A stretch of DNA of 64,000 nucleotides from Pimelobacter simplex. Its GTDB lineage: Bacteria; Actinomycetota; Actinomycetes; Propionibacteriales; Nocardioidaceae. Made by a program: the position numbers and the translations under genes. Numbering within the stretch: position 1 is the first letter of the stretch; each line of letters starts with the position of its first letter. The stretch covers positions 1,404,479-1,468,478 of the forward strand of contig NZ_FOUK01000001.1 in assembly GCF_900114845.1 (NCBI RefSeq), given 5' to 3'. The notes beneath the pieces are model-generated. The model was not told where the DNA came from and made no database searches. It saw only the letters and a program-made list of their open reading frames with translations. Shown here in pieces: positions 41,614 through 50,372 of this stretch.

Positions 41614-42545
41614 GCGACGTGCTCCAGGAACTCCAGCAGCAGGCGGTGCACCCGGTCGGGCTGCTCGAGCTGGACGAAGTGGGAGCCGCGCAGCTCGACG
41701 TAGGCGCTGTCCTGGCCGTTGTCGGTCAGCCGGCGTGCGGCGCTGGCCATGTCGCGGGCGCCGGCCAGGACGTCGTACGTCGCGGAGACGAACATCGTCG
41801 GCACCTGGATCTTGCTCAGCCGCACCCGCGGGTGCCGCGAGGTGCTGATCGCGAGGTGGGCGTACCAGTCGACCGGGGTGGTCAGGAACTCCTGGAGGCC
41901 GACCGAGGCGGCCTCGGGGTCGGCCATCGGGAACATGAAGCCGGTCCGCCCCAGCAGCCGGACGACGGCCGGCGTCATCGGCAGGTTGCGCACGATCGGG
42001 TTGACCGCCCAGCCGGCGTGCTTGGCCACCCGGCACGCGTTGACGGTGACGGCGCGGGCGAGCAGCCGCGGCAGGTGGAGCGGGCCGAGCATGGTGGCGA
42101 AGGTGTCGCCGGGGACACCGCACATCGCGAAGATCCCGCGCACCCGCTCCGGGTGGCGGTAGGTCAGCTCGAAGGCGGTGTTGACGCCCATCGACCACCC
42201 CATGAGGACGGCGCTGTCGATGCCGAAGTGGTCCATCACGGACAGGCCGTCCTGGACGAAGTGCTCGATCTCGACGTGCTTCTTGTCGGCGGGCCGCTCC
42301 GAGCCCCCGACCCCGCGGTGGTTCCACGACACCACCCGGACCCCGCACGCGGGGTCGAGCAGCCACGGCCAGAGGTAGGGGTTGGTGCCGAGGCCGTTGC
42401 AGAGGACGACGGTGGGGCCGTCGATCACCCCGTCGGGGTCGTTGGTCCAGGCGCGCACGTGCGTCCCGTCGTCGGACAGGATGTCGCGGAACGCGATCGA
42501 CGCGGACCGGACGCGCTGCTCGGGCCGGGGAGCGGAGGTCGACAT
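41610..42545 (-). CDS. alpha/beta hydrolase
   Basis: 311 aa. Oxyanion-hole region LCNGLGTNPYLW, then SWNHRGVGGS, nucleophile elbow GWSMGVN (Ser), acid Asp in SATYDVLAG, and catalytic His in GSHFVQLEQP: a complete alpha/beta-hydrolase triad. Substrate unknown; the C-terminus is most like small esterases and haloalkane-type hydrolases. CAGAAT on the minus strand (complement of 42553-42558) is 7 nt before the ATG, suggesting a leaderless start. The longer upstream frame is not needed. Confidence 0.88.
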   Translation of the reverse strand: MSTSAPRPEQRVRSASIAFRDILSDDGTHVRAWTNDPDGVIDGPTVVLCNGLGTNPYLWPWLLDPACGVRVVSWNHRGVGGSERPADKKHVEIEHFVQDGLSVMDHFGIDSAVLMGWSMGVNTAFELTYRHPERVRGIFAMCGVPGDTFATMLGPLHLPRLLARAVTVNACRVAKHAGWAVNPIVRNLPMTPAVVRLLGRTGFMFPMADPEAASVGLQEFLTTPVDWYAHLAISTSRHPRVRLSKIQVPTMFVSATYDVLAGARDMASAARRLTDNGQDSAYVELRGSHFVQLEQPDRVHRLLLEFLEHVA

Positions 42546-42650
42546 GGCGTTGATTCTGCACGACGCGGGGGTGGAGGCGGCTCGAGCGGGCCGAATCGCC
42601 GGTTTGCGCACGGGGTGACCGATCCGGTTGGTCCTCAGCCCATCGGGTGC

Positions 42651-42666
42651 TGTGATGCGTATCACA
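42651..42666. promoter_or_regulatory. CRP/GlxR-type palindrome
   Basis: TGTGATGCGTATCACA is an exact TGTGA-N6-TCACA site, the consensus for CRP and the actinobacterial homolog GlxR. It lies 31 bp upstream of the zincin start. TTGGTC (42628-42633) with 17-nt spacing to TGTGAT could be a promoter overlapping the site. Confidence 0.65.
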
Positions 42667-42696
42667 GCGCGCCGTGCAGGGAAGGAGGTCTCGCCG

Positions 42697-43368
42697 ATGC
42701 GCCCGTCAGCAACAAGACTCCTGCGCCCCACCGGGTTGCTCAAGGCCGGAATCCTGGCGATCGTCACCGTGGTCGTACTGCCCGTCGCGGGCCACGCCTG
42801 CAACATCGGAAGCCGAACGGACGGTCGCGACGCGACGTGGTGCTTCACGGCGTCGATGGACGGAAAGCCCCTGATGCGCGACACCGCCCGCTGGGCGCTG
42901 AACAACCTCGTGTCCTCGACCGTCATGACAGCGACGCCGGTGGCGTCGTGCGATCCGGCGGTCAATCCCGGCGTCGACTACCGGTTCGCCGATCGCGACC
43001 TCGGCGCCGGTGTGTACGGCTCTGCGGAGTGCCAGGTCTGGTCGAGCTCGACGGTCTGCGGCCGCTACCGGATCAACGCGAATCGCGCCGAGATCGTGGC
43101 GGCGCTCAGCTCGACCGACGACATGTACTCCGACGGCGCAGAGCAGAGCGGAGAGCGGGAGCTGAACTTCAAGGCCAACTGGTGCCACGAGCTCGGGCAC
43201 ACGGTGACCTTGGAGCACCACCCGGTGAACTTCGCCAACCGCTTCAGCTACTACAACGGCGAGGGAGACCGGGCCCGCGACTGCATGGTGCGTGGGCATG
43301 TCGAGGTCTCGAGCAACTGGCTCCGGTACAACGCGCACCACGTGTCCGACGTCGCGTCCAGGCTCTAG
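42697..43368 (+). CDS. small secreted zincin-like protein
   Basis: 223 aa with a Shine-Dalgarno GGAAGGAGG 8 nt before the ATG, and a signal peptide (12-33). The zinc motif is HELGHTVTLEHH: H164, E165, H168 and H174 fit HExxH-x5-H, with M197 as possible Met-turn. The metzincin Gly after HExxH is replaced by Thr171, so the loop differs from classical members. Several Cys pairs suggest disulfides. An extracellular protease or relative is likely. A CRP/GlxR palindrome is just upstream; a lipoprotein gene follows 13 bp later. Confidence 0.7.
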   Translation: MRPSATRLLRPTGLLKAGILAIVTVVVLPVAGHACNIGSRTDGRDATWCFTASMDGKPLMRDTARWALNNLVSSTVMTATPVASCDPAVNPGVDYRFADRDLGAGVYGSAECQVWSSSTVCGRYRINANRAEIVAALSSTDDMYSDGAEQSGERELNFKANWCHELGHTVTLEHHPVNFANRFSYYNGEGDRARDCMVRGHVEVSSNWLRYNAHHVSDVASRL

Positions 43369-43381
43369 GAGGGGACGAACC

Positions 43382-44095
43382 ATGATCACTCAGCACCGTG
43401 TCCGACGCATCCACCCGCGCCCGCGGAGCGCAACCGCCGTCGTGTCCCTCGCAGCGCTCGCCATGGTCGCCGGCGGCTGCGGAGCGGCGGCCGACGAACC
43501 GCAGGCGGTCGACGCTGCTTCGGCCCCACAGTCCGCCGGCGTCCCGATCAACCGCAGCGCATTGGACCCCGCAGCCAAGGCCGCCGTCACCGCGCCCGAG
43601 GTCAACGCGATCGATCCGCAGCTCCCGATGACCAACGCCTCCCGGTTCAGCGCGGTCGTCGTCGGCAAGGTGCTCGGCGTCGCCGACGGGCCGAGGTTCG
43701 TCGACTACGAGGGGGACACCGAGCCGGGGCCGGACTGGGTGGTGCTGGAGGTCGAGCCGGTCGCCGTGCTCCGGGGAGAGGAACGCGTCGGCGACCCGAT
43801 CCACGTCCGGCTGACGCTCTCCGATCGCGAGGGCCTCGAGAAGGCGATCCCGCCCGGGACGCTCGCCTTCGTCGCCGCGCAGCCGGTGGACCCGGCGGAC
43901 GACCAGCACCTGGCCGACCCGTACGCCGGCGTGCCGGCGGGGAAGACCCGGTACATCGCGGGCGCGCCCTACGTCGCGGTGGCCGACGGACCGGGTCGGA
44001 TCTGGTACCCGGTCTCGGGGCAGAGCTACGACCGTCCCCTCACTGCGCTGGTGCCGGGTGACCTGGCACCGCTCCTGCCGGCCGAGCTGAGGTAG
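43382..44095 (+). CDS. lipoprotein of unknown function
   Basis: 237 aa with GGAGGGG upstream. Lipobox VAGGC after a hydrophobic signal. The mature domain (about 75-165: FSAVVVGKVLGVADG, VVLEVEPVAVLRGEERVGDPIHVRL) resembles OB-like secreted domains of unknown role, followed by a Pro-rich patch. It is downstream of the zincin and probably co-transcribed, perhaps an inhibitor or partner; that is only context. Confidence 0.68.
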   Translation: MITQHRVRRIHPRPRSATAVVSLAALAMVAGGCGAAADEPQAVDAASAPQSAGVPINRSALDPAAKAAVTAPEVNAIDPQLPMTNASRFSAVVVGKVLGVADGPRFVDYEGDTEPGPDWVVLEVEPVAVLRGEERVGDPIHVRLTLSDREGLEKAIPPGTLAFVAAQPVDPADDQHLADPYAGVPAGKTRYIAGAPYVAVADGPGRIWYPVSGQSYDRPLTALVPGDLAPLLPAELR

Positions 44096-44096
44096 A

Positions 44097-44119
44097 CCGC
44101 CGGCGTGCTCAGCCGGCGG
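44097..44119. terminator. hairpin between convergent genes
   Basis: CCGCCGGC (44097-44104) pairs with GCCGGCGG (44112-44119) across a 7-nt loop, just after the lipoprotein stop and overlapping the end of the convergent transporter gene. Likely a bidirectional terminator; T-runs are absent. Confidence 0.45.
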
Positions 44120-44993
44120 CGGCGTCGGGGTGGACCTTGGCGCGGGTCGCGCGGGTGGCGCCGATGCTCGCCACCACGACGCACGCGATCGCCACCCACT
44201 GGACCGCTGCGAGCTCCTCGCCGACGACGGCCAGACCGGCCAGCGCGGCGGCGGCCGGCTCCATGCTCATCAGGATGCCGAAGGTGGCGGCGGGCAGGGT
44301 CCGCAGGGCCGCGAGCTCGGCGCTGTAGGGGATGACCGAGCTGAGCAGGCCCACCGCGGCGCCGAGCAGCAGCACCCGCTGGTCGGCCAGGGCGCTGTCG
44401 TCGACGGTGAGCAGCAAGGGGGAGAGCAGGACGACGGCGACCAGGCTCGCCACGGCGAGGCCGTCGATGCCCTCCCAGCGGCGTCCGGTGGCGGCGCTGG
44501 ACAGGATGTAGCCGGCCCACGCGGCGCCCGCGAGGACGGCGTACAGGACGCCGAGGGGGTCGAGGTGCCCGCGCTCGAAGCCGAGGAGCAGGACGCCGAG
44601 CGCGGCGAGTCCCACCCAGCCGAGGTCGCGCGGCCGGCGGAAGCCGATCGCGGCGAGCACCAGGGGGCCGATGAACTCGATGGTGACCGCGACGCCGATG
44701 GGGATCCGCGAGAACGATTGGTAGATGCCCCAGTTCATCGCGCCCAGGCAGGCGCCGTACCGCGCGGCGACGAGCCAGTCGTCACGGCTGCGCCCGCGCA
44801 GCCGGGGCCGGGCCCACAGCAGCAGGACGACGGCGCTGGTCGCCAGCCGGAGCCAGACCACGCCGTTGGGCTCGATGTCGGTGAACAGGCGCTTCGCGAA
44901 GCCGGCGCCGAGCTGGACCGAGCAGATGCCCAGGAGAACGAGACCGACCGCCACACCCAGCGGCGGGCCGTGGGTGGGGCGGTCGGTCTGCAC
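44109..44993 (-). CDS. EamA/RhtA-type DMT exporter
   Basis: 294 aa from GTG with ten hydrophobic segments. The two EamA halves are seen, with WLRLATSAVVLLLWARPRLRG and the ending MSMEPAAAALAGLAVVGE, which closely match RhtA threonine/homoserine exporters. It probably exports an amino acid or other metabolite. Minus-strand TAGCGT (complement of 45000-45005) is 6 nt before the GTG. Confidence 0.88.
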   Translation of the reverse strand: MQTDRPTHGPPLGVAVGLVLLGICSVQLGAGFAKRLFTDIEPNGVVWLRLATSAVVLLLWARPRLRGRSRDDWLVAARYGACLGAMNWGIYQSFSRIPIGVAVTIEFIGPLVLAAIGFRRPRDLGWVGLAALGVLLLGFERGHLDPLGVLYAVLAGAAWAGYILSSAATGRRWEGIDGLAVASLVAVVLLSPLLLTVDDSALADQRVLLLGAAVGLLSSVIPYSAELAALRTLPAATFGILMSMEPAAAALAGLAVVGEELAAVQWVAIACVVVASIGATRATRAKVHPDAAAG

Positions 44994-45027
44994 GGGCTCA
45001 CGCTAAGGGGCAGCCCGGGTCCAGGTG

Positions 45028-46941
45028 TTACTTGGCGACGACCAGTCCGTCGATGAGGACCTTGCGGCCGGTCTTGCTGATCACCTTGATCTTGAGGGTG
45101 CCGCCCTGGACGCTGCCGAAGGTGGCGACGGGGAGGACGAGCCGGGCGCCCTTGCCCTTGAGGCTGATCGTGCGGACCACCTTGCCGTTCCAGATCACCG
45201 CGACCTTGCCGCCCTTGGCCGACTTGGTGGCGACCAGCGCGAGCCGCTTGGCCTGCACGCCCTTGAGCTTGAGCACCCGGCCGCGCTGCTTGGTGAACGA
45301 GACGGTGTTGTCGAAGTGTCCCGCCTTGGCCTGCCGCTTCCAGCCCTTGCCGGCCAGCGCCCGGTCGTCGAGCGGGACGCTCGTGCAGCGCTCGGCCGAG
45401 CGCAGCCCCAGGTTGGCCGTCTTGTCGACCGACTGCACCGCGAAGCAGTACGTCGCACCGCGCGTCCCGGCGAACACCTTGGCCGCGCCGGTGAGGTCGT
45501 TGCCGGTCACCTGCGGGGCGCCGAGCGACTTGGCGTTCCAGGCCGCGGAGCGGACCAGCAGGTCGGTGCTCTTGACGCCGGAGAGGGCGTCGGTCGCGGA
45601 CCAGGTCACGGCGAACGACGGCGCGAGCACCTGCGGCCCGGGGCCGGTGACGGTGCCGGTCGGGCCGGCCACGTCGAGGAAGTCGGCCTGGACGTACGAC
45701 GACAGCCCGTTCTCGACCACACCGACGGCGACCACGTTGCCCTCACGGTCCATGTCGGCCGCGATCGGGCCGTCGGCCGCGCCGCCGTCGTACTCGCCGA
45801 AGAGGAAGAGCGGGTTGGTCCGGTGGCGCAGGACGAGGTCGTCGGCGCCGTTGTGGGCGAGCACCTGGGCGCCCCGGTCCGAGACGAGCGCGACGTGGGG
45901 GGTCTGGGTGAACGTGTCGGGGTCGACGATGCCGGACGAGCCGAAGCCGGCGTCGGGCTTCGCGATCGCGCCGCGGACCAGGTAGTCGTTGCCGTCGAAC
46001 GCGGTCCAGGTCGCCCACAGGGTGCCGTTGGGGCTCACCGAGAGCGAGCGGTGGGCGGTCACGTCGCCGGGGCCGGACAGGATGTTCGGGGCGCCGGGCA
46101 GGCCGGTCGCGCCGACCTTGGCGACCGAGGCCCGGTAGACGCCGTTGTCCTGCCCGGCGAAGCCGACCGCGCCGCGGCCGTCGTCGGCCAGGCCGACCTG
46201 CGTCTCCTTCTGCACCGAGCCGCTCCAGGCGACGGCGACCGCCGTCGACCAGGTCGTGGTCGCGGTGCGGCGGGTGACCATGACGTCGCCGCCGTTGTTG
46301 GAGCTGTAGTACGACAGCAGCGCGGCACCGGCCGGGTTGACGTCGATCGAGGGTGCGTACGCGTGGTCGCCGAGCGTGGCGAACGTCGGTGCGCCGCCCT
46401 TCGGCCACAGCGCCGTCTGCACGCGGTCGACGCCCTGGGTGGTCGTGCCCACGGCGACGTGGAGCCGGCCGGCGCCGTCCATGGCGACGTCGGTGGTCTG
46501 GACGGTGTCGCTCTGCACGTTGAGCGGCGTCGAGCCGTCCCAGGTGCCGTTGCCGAGGTAGCGCGCGCCGCGGACCCGCTCGTCGCCGAGGAGCGACTCG
46601 CTCCAGACCACGGCGATGTCGCCGTTGCCGTTGGCGGCGACGTGGACGTCGTTGCCGGCGGTGACGGCGTTCGTGGTGACCGCCTTGGGGGAGGACCAGA
46701 CGCCGTTGGTCGCGATCGCGGCGTACACCTTGTCGCCGCCGGGAACGGGCCGCACCCAGGCCGCGACGGCGTCGCCGGGGCCGGTGCTGACGACGTCGAC
46801 CGACTCCGGGACGTCGCCGCTGCCGCTGATGTTGCCGCCGTCGATCCCGCCGACCGCGGAGGCGGGCGAGCCGGTCAGGCCGAGGGAGAGAGTGCCGACC
46901 GCGAGGGCCGCGGTGGTGAGTCCGAGAAGCTGGGTGCGCAT
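45028..46941 (-). CDS. large secreted beta-repeat protein
   Basis: 637 aa with a signal peptide (1-29). From about 40-400 the sequence is a series of weak repeats containing W-S-S-P-K/A-V-TT, V-N-P-A-G and G-D-x-V-V-W, as in BNR/sialidase-like propellers. A middle domain (about 415-520) is Ig-like (APSFAVTWSATDALSGVKS). The end (530-637) has Lys-rich beta strands. No catalytic motif recognised; it may be a cell-surface or matrix protein. Divergent from the LuxR gene. Confidence 0.72.
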   Translation of the reverse strand: MRTQLLGLTTAALAVGTLSLGLTGSPASAVGGIDGGNISGSGDVPESVDVVSTGPGDAVAAWVRPVPGGDKVYAAIATNGVWSSPKAVTTNAVTAGNDVHVAANGNGDIAVVWSESLLGDERVRGARYLGNGTWDGSTPLNVQSDTVQTTDVAMDGAGRLHVAVGTTTQGVDRVQTALWPKGGAPTFATLGDHAYAPSIDVNPAGAALLSYYSSNNGGDVMVTRRTATTTWSTAVAVAWSGSVQKETQVGLADDGRGAVGFAGQDNGVYRASVAKVGATGLPGAPNILSGPGDVTAHRSLSVSPNGTLWATWTAFDGNDYLVRGAIAKPDAGFGSSGIVDPDTFTQTPHVALVSDRGAQVLAHNGADDLVLRHRTNPLFLFGEYDGGAADGPIAADMDREGNVVAVGVVENGLSSYVQADFLDVAGPTGTVTGPGPQVLAPSFAVTWSATDALSGVKSTDLLVRSAAWNAKSLGAPQVTGNDLTGAAKVFAGTRGATYCFAVQSVDKTANLGLRSAERCTSVPLDDRALAGKGWKRQAKAGHFDNTVSFTKQRGRVLKLKGVQAKRLALVATKSAKGGKVAVIWNGKVVRTISLKGKGARLVLPVATFGSVQGGTLKIKVISKTGRKVLIDGLVVAK

Positions 46942-47098
46942 CGTGGTGCCTTTCGATGTTCGGGGCCCTGGTGGGCCGGTGGCACCACGTTCGTCCCGGT
47001 GGGGGTGCGCTCACATCCGCGCCCGGCACGGAAGCAAGGAACGGGGGCACGGAGCCAAGACGCTCCGCGCACGGGCCGAGCGCGCATAGCATGCCGAC

Positions 47099-49951
47099 GT
47101 GCGCTCCCCCCGGCTCGTGTCCCGCACTGCCGAGCGCGCGCGCCTGCACGCGGCGGTCGACGGCGTGCGGGACGGGCGCGGCGGTCTGTGGGTGCTGCGC
47201 GGCGACCCCGGCGTCGGGAAGTCGCGGCTCGCCGGCGCGCTCGCCGCGGAGGCGGCGGACGCGGGGCTCGAGGTGCTGTCCGGCCGCGCCGTCCCCTCCG
47301 GGACGCCGACCCCGCTGCGCCCCATCGGCGAGGCGCTGCTCGCCTGGCTGCGCACCCACGAGGTGCCCGACGACCGGCTGCTCGCGCCGTACCTGCCCAC
47401 GCTCGCGCGGCTGGCGCCGCAGCTCGGCCCGGTCGCGCCCGACGGCGCGTCGTCGGTGATGCTCCTCGGCGAGGGGCTGCTCCGGCTGGCCCGCGCCGTG
47501 CCGGCGCCCGGGATCGTGCTGGTCGTCGAGGACCTGCACTGGGCCGACCCCGAGACCCTCGCCCTGGTGGAGTACCTCGGCGACAACGCCCGCGAGGTGC
47601 CGCTCGCCGTGGTCGCCACCTGCCGGCTGCACGAATCGCCGGCCGCCAACGAGCTGCTCACCGCGCTCGAGTGGCGCCGCTCGGCCGAGCTCGTCGAGGT
47701 CGCGCCGATGGCCGACGACGACGTGGCGGCCGTCGCGCTCGCGTGCCTCGGCAGCGAGCCGCCGGCCGAGGTCGTCGCGTGGCTGCAGCGCTACAGCGCC
47801 GGCTACCCCCTGCTCGTCGAGGAGATGCTCGCCGACCTCCGGGACGCGGGGGTGCTCGCCGAGCCCACCGGCGACGGCGGCGCCTGGACGCTCGCCGGAC
47901 CGCTGCCGGTGCTCGTCCCGCGGCCCTTCGTGCGCTCGGTCGAGGGCCGGCTGGCCGAGGTCGGCCCGCAGGCCCGCCAGGTCGCCACCGCCGCCGCCAT
48001 GCTCGGCCCCGAGCTCGACTGGCGGCTCCTCGCGGCGGCGCTGGAGCTCTCGGAGACCGAGGTGGCGGCGGCGCTGCACGACCTGCGGGGCCAGCGGCTC
48101 GTCGTCCCGGTGTCGGGGGAGCGGTTCGCCTTCCGCCACGCGCTCACCCGCGAGGCCGTGCTGACCGGGCTGCTCGCGCCGGAGCGGGCCCGGCTCGCCG
48201 GCCTCCTCGCCGCCGCGCTCGCCGCGCTCGCCGGGGACGCCGACGGCGCCGAGGACCACCTGCGCCTCGCCGAGCTGTACGAGGCGGCCGGCGACGACGA
48301 GCGCGCGGTCGCGCTCTGGCTGGCCACCGCCCGCGACGCGATCGGCCGCGGGGCGCTGGTCAGCGCGGGCGAGGCGCTGGGCCGCGCGCTCGCCCGCTGC
48401 ACGCCGGGCAGCTCGCTGGAGACCGAGGTGCGCGAGGCCGAGGTCGAGGTGCACGCGCTCGCCGGCGACGTCCCGCGGGCCCTGGCCGCGGGCGAGGTGC
48501 TGACCGCGGAGCTCGCCGACGAGCCGGGGCGGCTGGCCGCCGTCCGGCTGCGGCTGGCGCGGGCGCTGCTGGCGGGCGGCAGCTGGGACGAGGCCGCCGC
48601 GATGCTCGCCGCCGCCGCGGGCCACGACCCCGCGCAGGAGGAGGTGCTCGCCGCCCGGCTGGCCCTCGGCCGCGAGGACGGCGCAACGGCGGCCGACCGG
48701 GCCGCGGCCGCGCTCGCCGCCGTGGGGGAGGACCGCCCCGAGATCGCGTGCGAGGCCTGGGAGGTGCTCGGCCGGGCGGCGCGGGCCCGCGACTACGTGG
48801 CCGCCGAGGACGCCTTCGAGGCCGGCTACCGGCTCGCCGACGCCCACGACCTGCCGCTGTGGCGCTGCCGGCTCCTCGCCGCGCTCGGCTCGCTCGACCT
48901 GGCGGCGCGCCGGCCGACCGAGGACCGGCTGGTCGCGGCCCGCCGGGCCGCGCTCGACGTGGGCGCCATCGCCACCGCCGCCCGGATCGAGATCGAGCTC
49001 AACCTGGTCCGGATCCGCTACCTCGACCTCGACGAGGCGATGGCCGCGATCGACAACGCGACCACGATGATGACCCGGCTGCGGCTGCCCGACCTCGCGA
49101 CGGCGTACCTCCTGCGGGCGGCGACGCACGGGTTGGCCGGGCGCGCGGACGCCATGGAGGCCGACATCGCCACGGCGCTCGACCTGCCCATGGACGAGGG
49201 GCTGCGCGCGGTCGGCGTCCCCGGGCACGTCCGCTCGTTCGTCGCCCTCGCCCACGCCCGGTACGACGACGCGCACGCCCAGCTCGACCTGGCCATGGCC
49301 CACCACCGGCGCTCGCCGAGCATGCCGTTCTCGCTGCGCGGCTTCTGGGCGCTCCTGGAGACGGCGCTGGGCGACGACGGTGCCGCCGCGCGGGAGGAGG
49401 TGCGGACCGGGCCCCAGGCCAACAGCCCGCACAACTGGTTCGCACTGCGCTACGCCGACGCGATCGCGCTCGGCCGGGCCGGCGAGACGGCCGAGGCCGA
49501 GCGGGTCTTCGCCGACGCCGAGTGGGGGCTGCCCGGCCGCGAGCCGTGGCCCGAGCTCCACGCCCGGATGCTCGTCGCGAGGGCCGCCGCCCGGGACGGC
49601 TGGGGGACGCCGGAGCCGTGGTTCCGCCACGTCCTCGACGGCCTGGTCGGCTACGGCCTCACCGAGGCGGCGTCGGCCTGCCGGGTCGCGATGCGCGAGG
49701 CCGGCTTCGCCGTACCGCGCAAGGCGGCCGGCGCCGAGCGGGTGCCGCCCCACCTGCAGCGGCTCGGCGTCACCGCCCGTGAGCGCGACGTCCTCGAGCT
49801 CGTGGCCGCCGGTCTGCAGAACAAGCAGATCGCCGACCGGCTCTACCTCTCGGTGCGCACCGTCGAGACCCACGTGGCCCGGCTCCTCCAGCGCACCGGC
49901 AGTGCCGAGCGCGGCGAGCTGGCCGCGCACCTGGCGCCCCCTACGGAGTGA
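47099..49951 (+). CDS. large LuxR-family regulator with AAA ATPase (LAL type)
   Basis: 950 aa from GTG; TAGCAT (47087-47092) is 6 nt upstream. N-terminal ATPase: Walker A GDPGVGKSRL (G35-L44), Walker B IVLVVEDLHWADPETL. The middle (about 360-870) is a helical TPR-like sensor. The C-terminal LuxR HTH is LGVTARERDVLELVAAG...SVRTVETHV (about 890-935). These 'LAL' proteins activate secondary-metabolism or catabolic genes in response to unknown signals. Its targets are not evident. It overlaps the end of a small convergent gene by 11 bp. Confidence 0.93.
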   Translation: MRSPRLVSRTAERARLHAAVDGVRDGRGGLWVLRGDPGVGKSRLAGALAAEAADAGLEVLSGRAVPSGTPTPLRPIGEALLAWLRTHEVPDDRLLAPYLPTLARLAPQLGPVAPDGASSVMLLGEGLLRLARAVPAPGIVLVVEDLHWADPETLALVEYLGDNAREVPLAVVATCRLHESPAANELLTALEWRRSAELVEVAPMADDDVAAVALACLGSEPPAEVVAWLQRYSAGYPLLVEEMLADLRDAGVLAEPTGDGGAWTLAGPLPVLVPRPFVRSVEGRLAEVGPQARQVATAAAMLGPELDWRLLAAALELSETEVAAALHDLRGQRLVVPVSGERFAFRHALTREAVLTGLLAPERARLAGLLAAALAALAGDADGAEDHLRLAELYEAAGDDERAVALWLATARDAIGRGALVSAGEALGRALARCTPGSSLETEVREAEVEVHALAGDVPRALAAGEVLTAELADEPGRLAAVRLRLARALLAGGSWDEAAAMLAAAAGHDPAQEEVLAARLALGREDGATAADRAAAALAAVGEDRPEIACEAWEVLGRAARARDYVAAEDAFEAGYRLADAHDLPLWRCRLLAALGSLDLAARRPTEDRLVAARRAALDVGAIATAARIEIELNLVRIRYLDLDEAMAAIDNATTMMTRLRLPDLATAYLLRAATHGLAGRADAMEADIATALDLPMDEGLRAVGVPGHVRSFVALAHARYDDAHAQLDLAMAHHRRSPSMPFSLRGFWALLETALGDDGAAAREEVRTGPQANSPHNWFALRYADAIALGRAGETAEAERVFADAEWGLPGREPWPELHARMLVARAAARDGWGTPEPWFRHVLDGLVGYGLTEAASACRVAMREAGFAVPRKAAGAERVPPHLQRLGVTARERDVLELVAAGLQNKQIADRLYLSVRTVETHVARLLQRTGSAERGELAAHLAPPTE

Positions 49952-50246
49952 CGCTCGGCCGCACGGCCAGGCCGAGGTCCTCGACGTCCTCCATCCGCTC
50001 GCACCACCACGAGCGCGCCCGGTCGCGGGTGCCGGGCCGCAGCGCCGCCTCGATCACCGGGACCGCCTCGGTGCCGGCGAGCTCGACGACGAGCGTGCAG
50101 CGGTCGTGCTCGGGGCTCAGCAGCCAGCGGCTGGTGACGAAACCCGGCAGCCGGCGCAGCCACGGCGCGACCTCGCTGCGCAGCCGGGCCAGCACCTCGT
50201 CGCTGCGGTCGGGGACCAGCACCAGCGTGACCAGCAGCGTCGTCAT
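49941..50246 (-). CDS. ABM-like small protein
   Basis: 101 aa starting MTTLLVTLVLVPDRSDEVLA. The ferredoxin-like pattern (LVTLVLVPDR; PGFVTSRWLLSPEHDRCTLVVELAG) fits antibiotic biosynthesis monooxygenase-type dimeric alpha/beta barrels, which include quinol monooxygenases and heme-degrading proteins. No catalytic residues can be assigned. Convergent with the LuxR gene. Confidence 0.65.
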   Translation of the reverse strand: MTTLLVTLVLVPDRSDEVLARLRSEVAPWLRRLPGFVTSRWLLSPEHDRCTLVVELAGTEAVPVIEAALRPGTRDRARSWWCERMEDVEDLGLAVRPSVTP

Positions 50247-50372
50247 GGGGACAGCGTGGGGGAGCCGCGCCCGTCGTACATCCGTGGTCGCCACGGATAC
50301 AACGTCCGGGCGATGACTTTTGCGCGGAGCGGGGGTCACAGTGGTCAGGACACGCCCGACGAGGAGGCAGCG

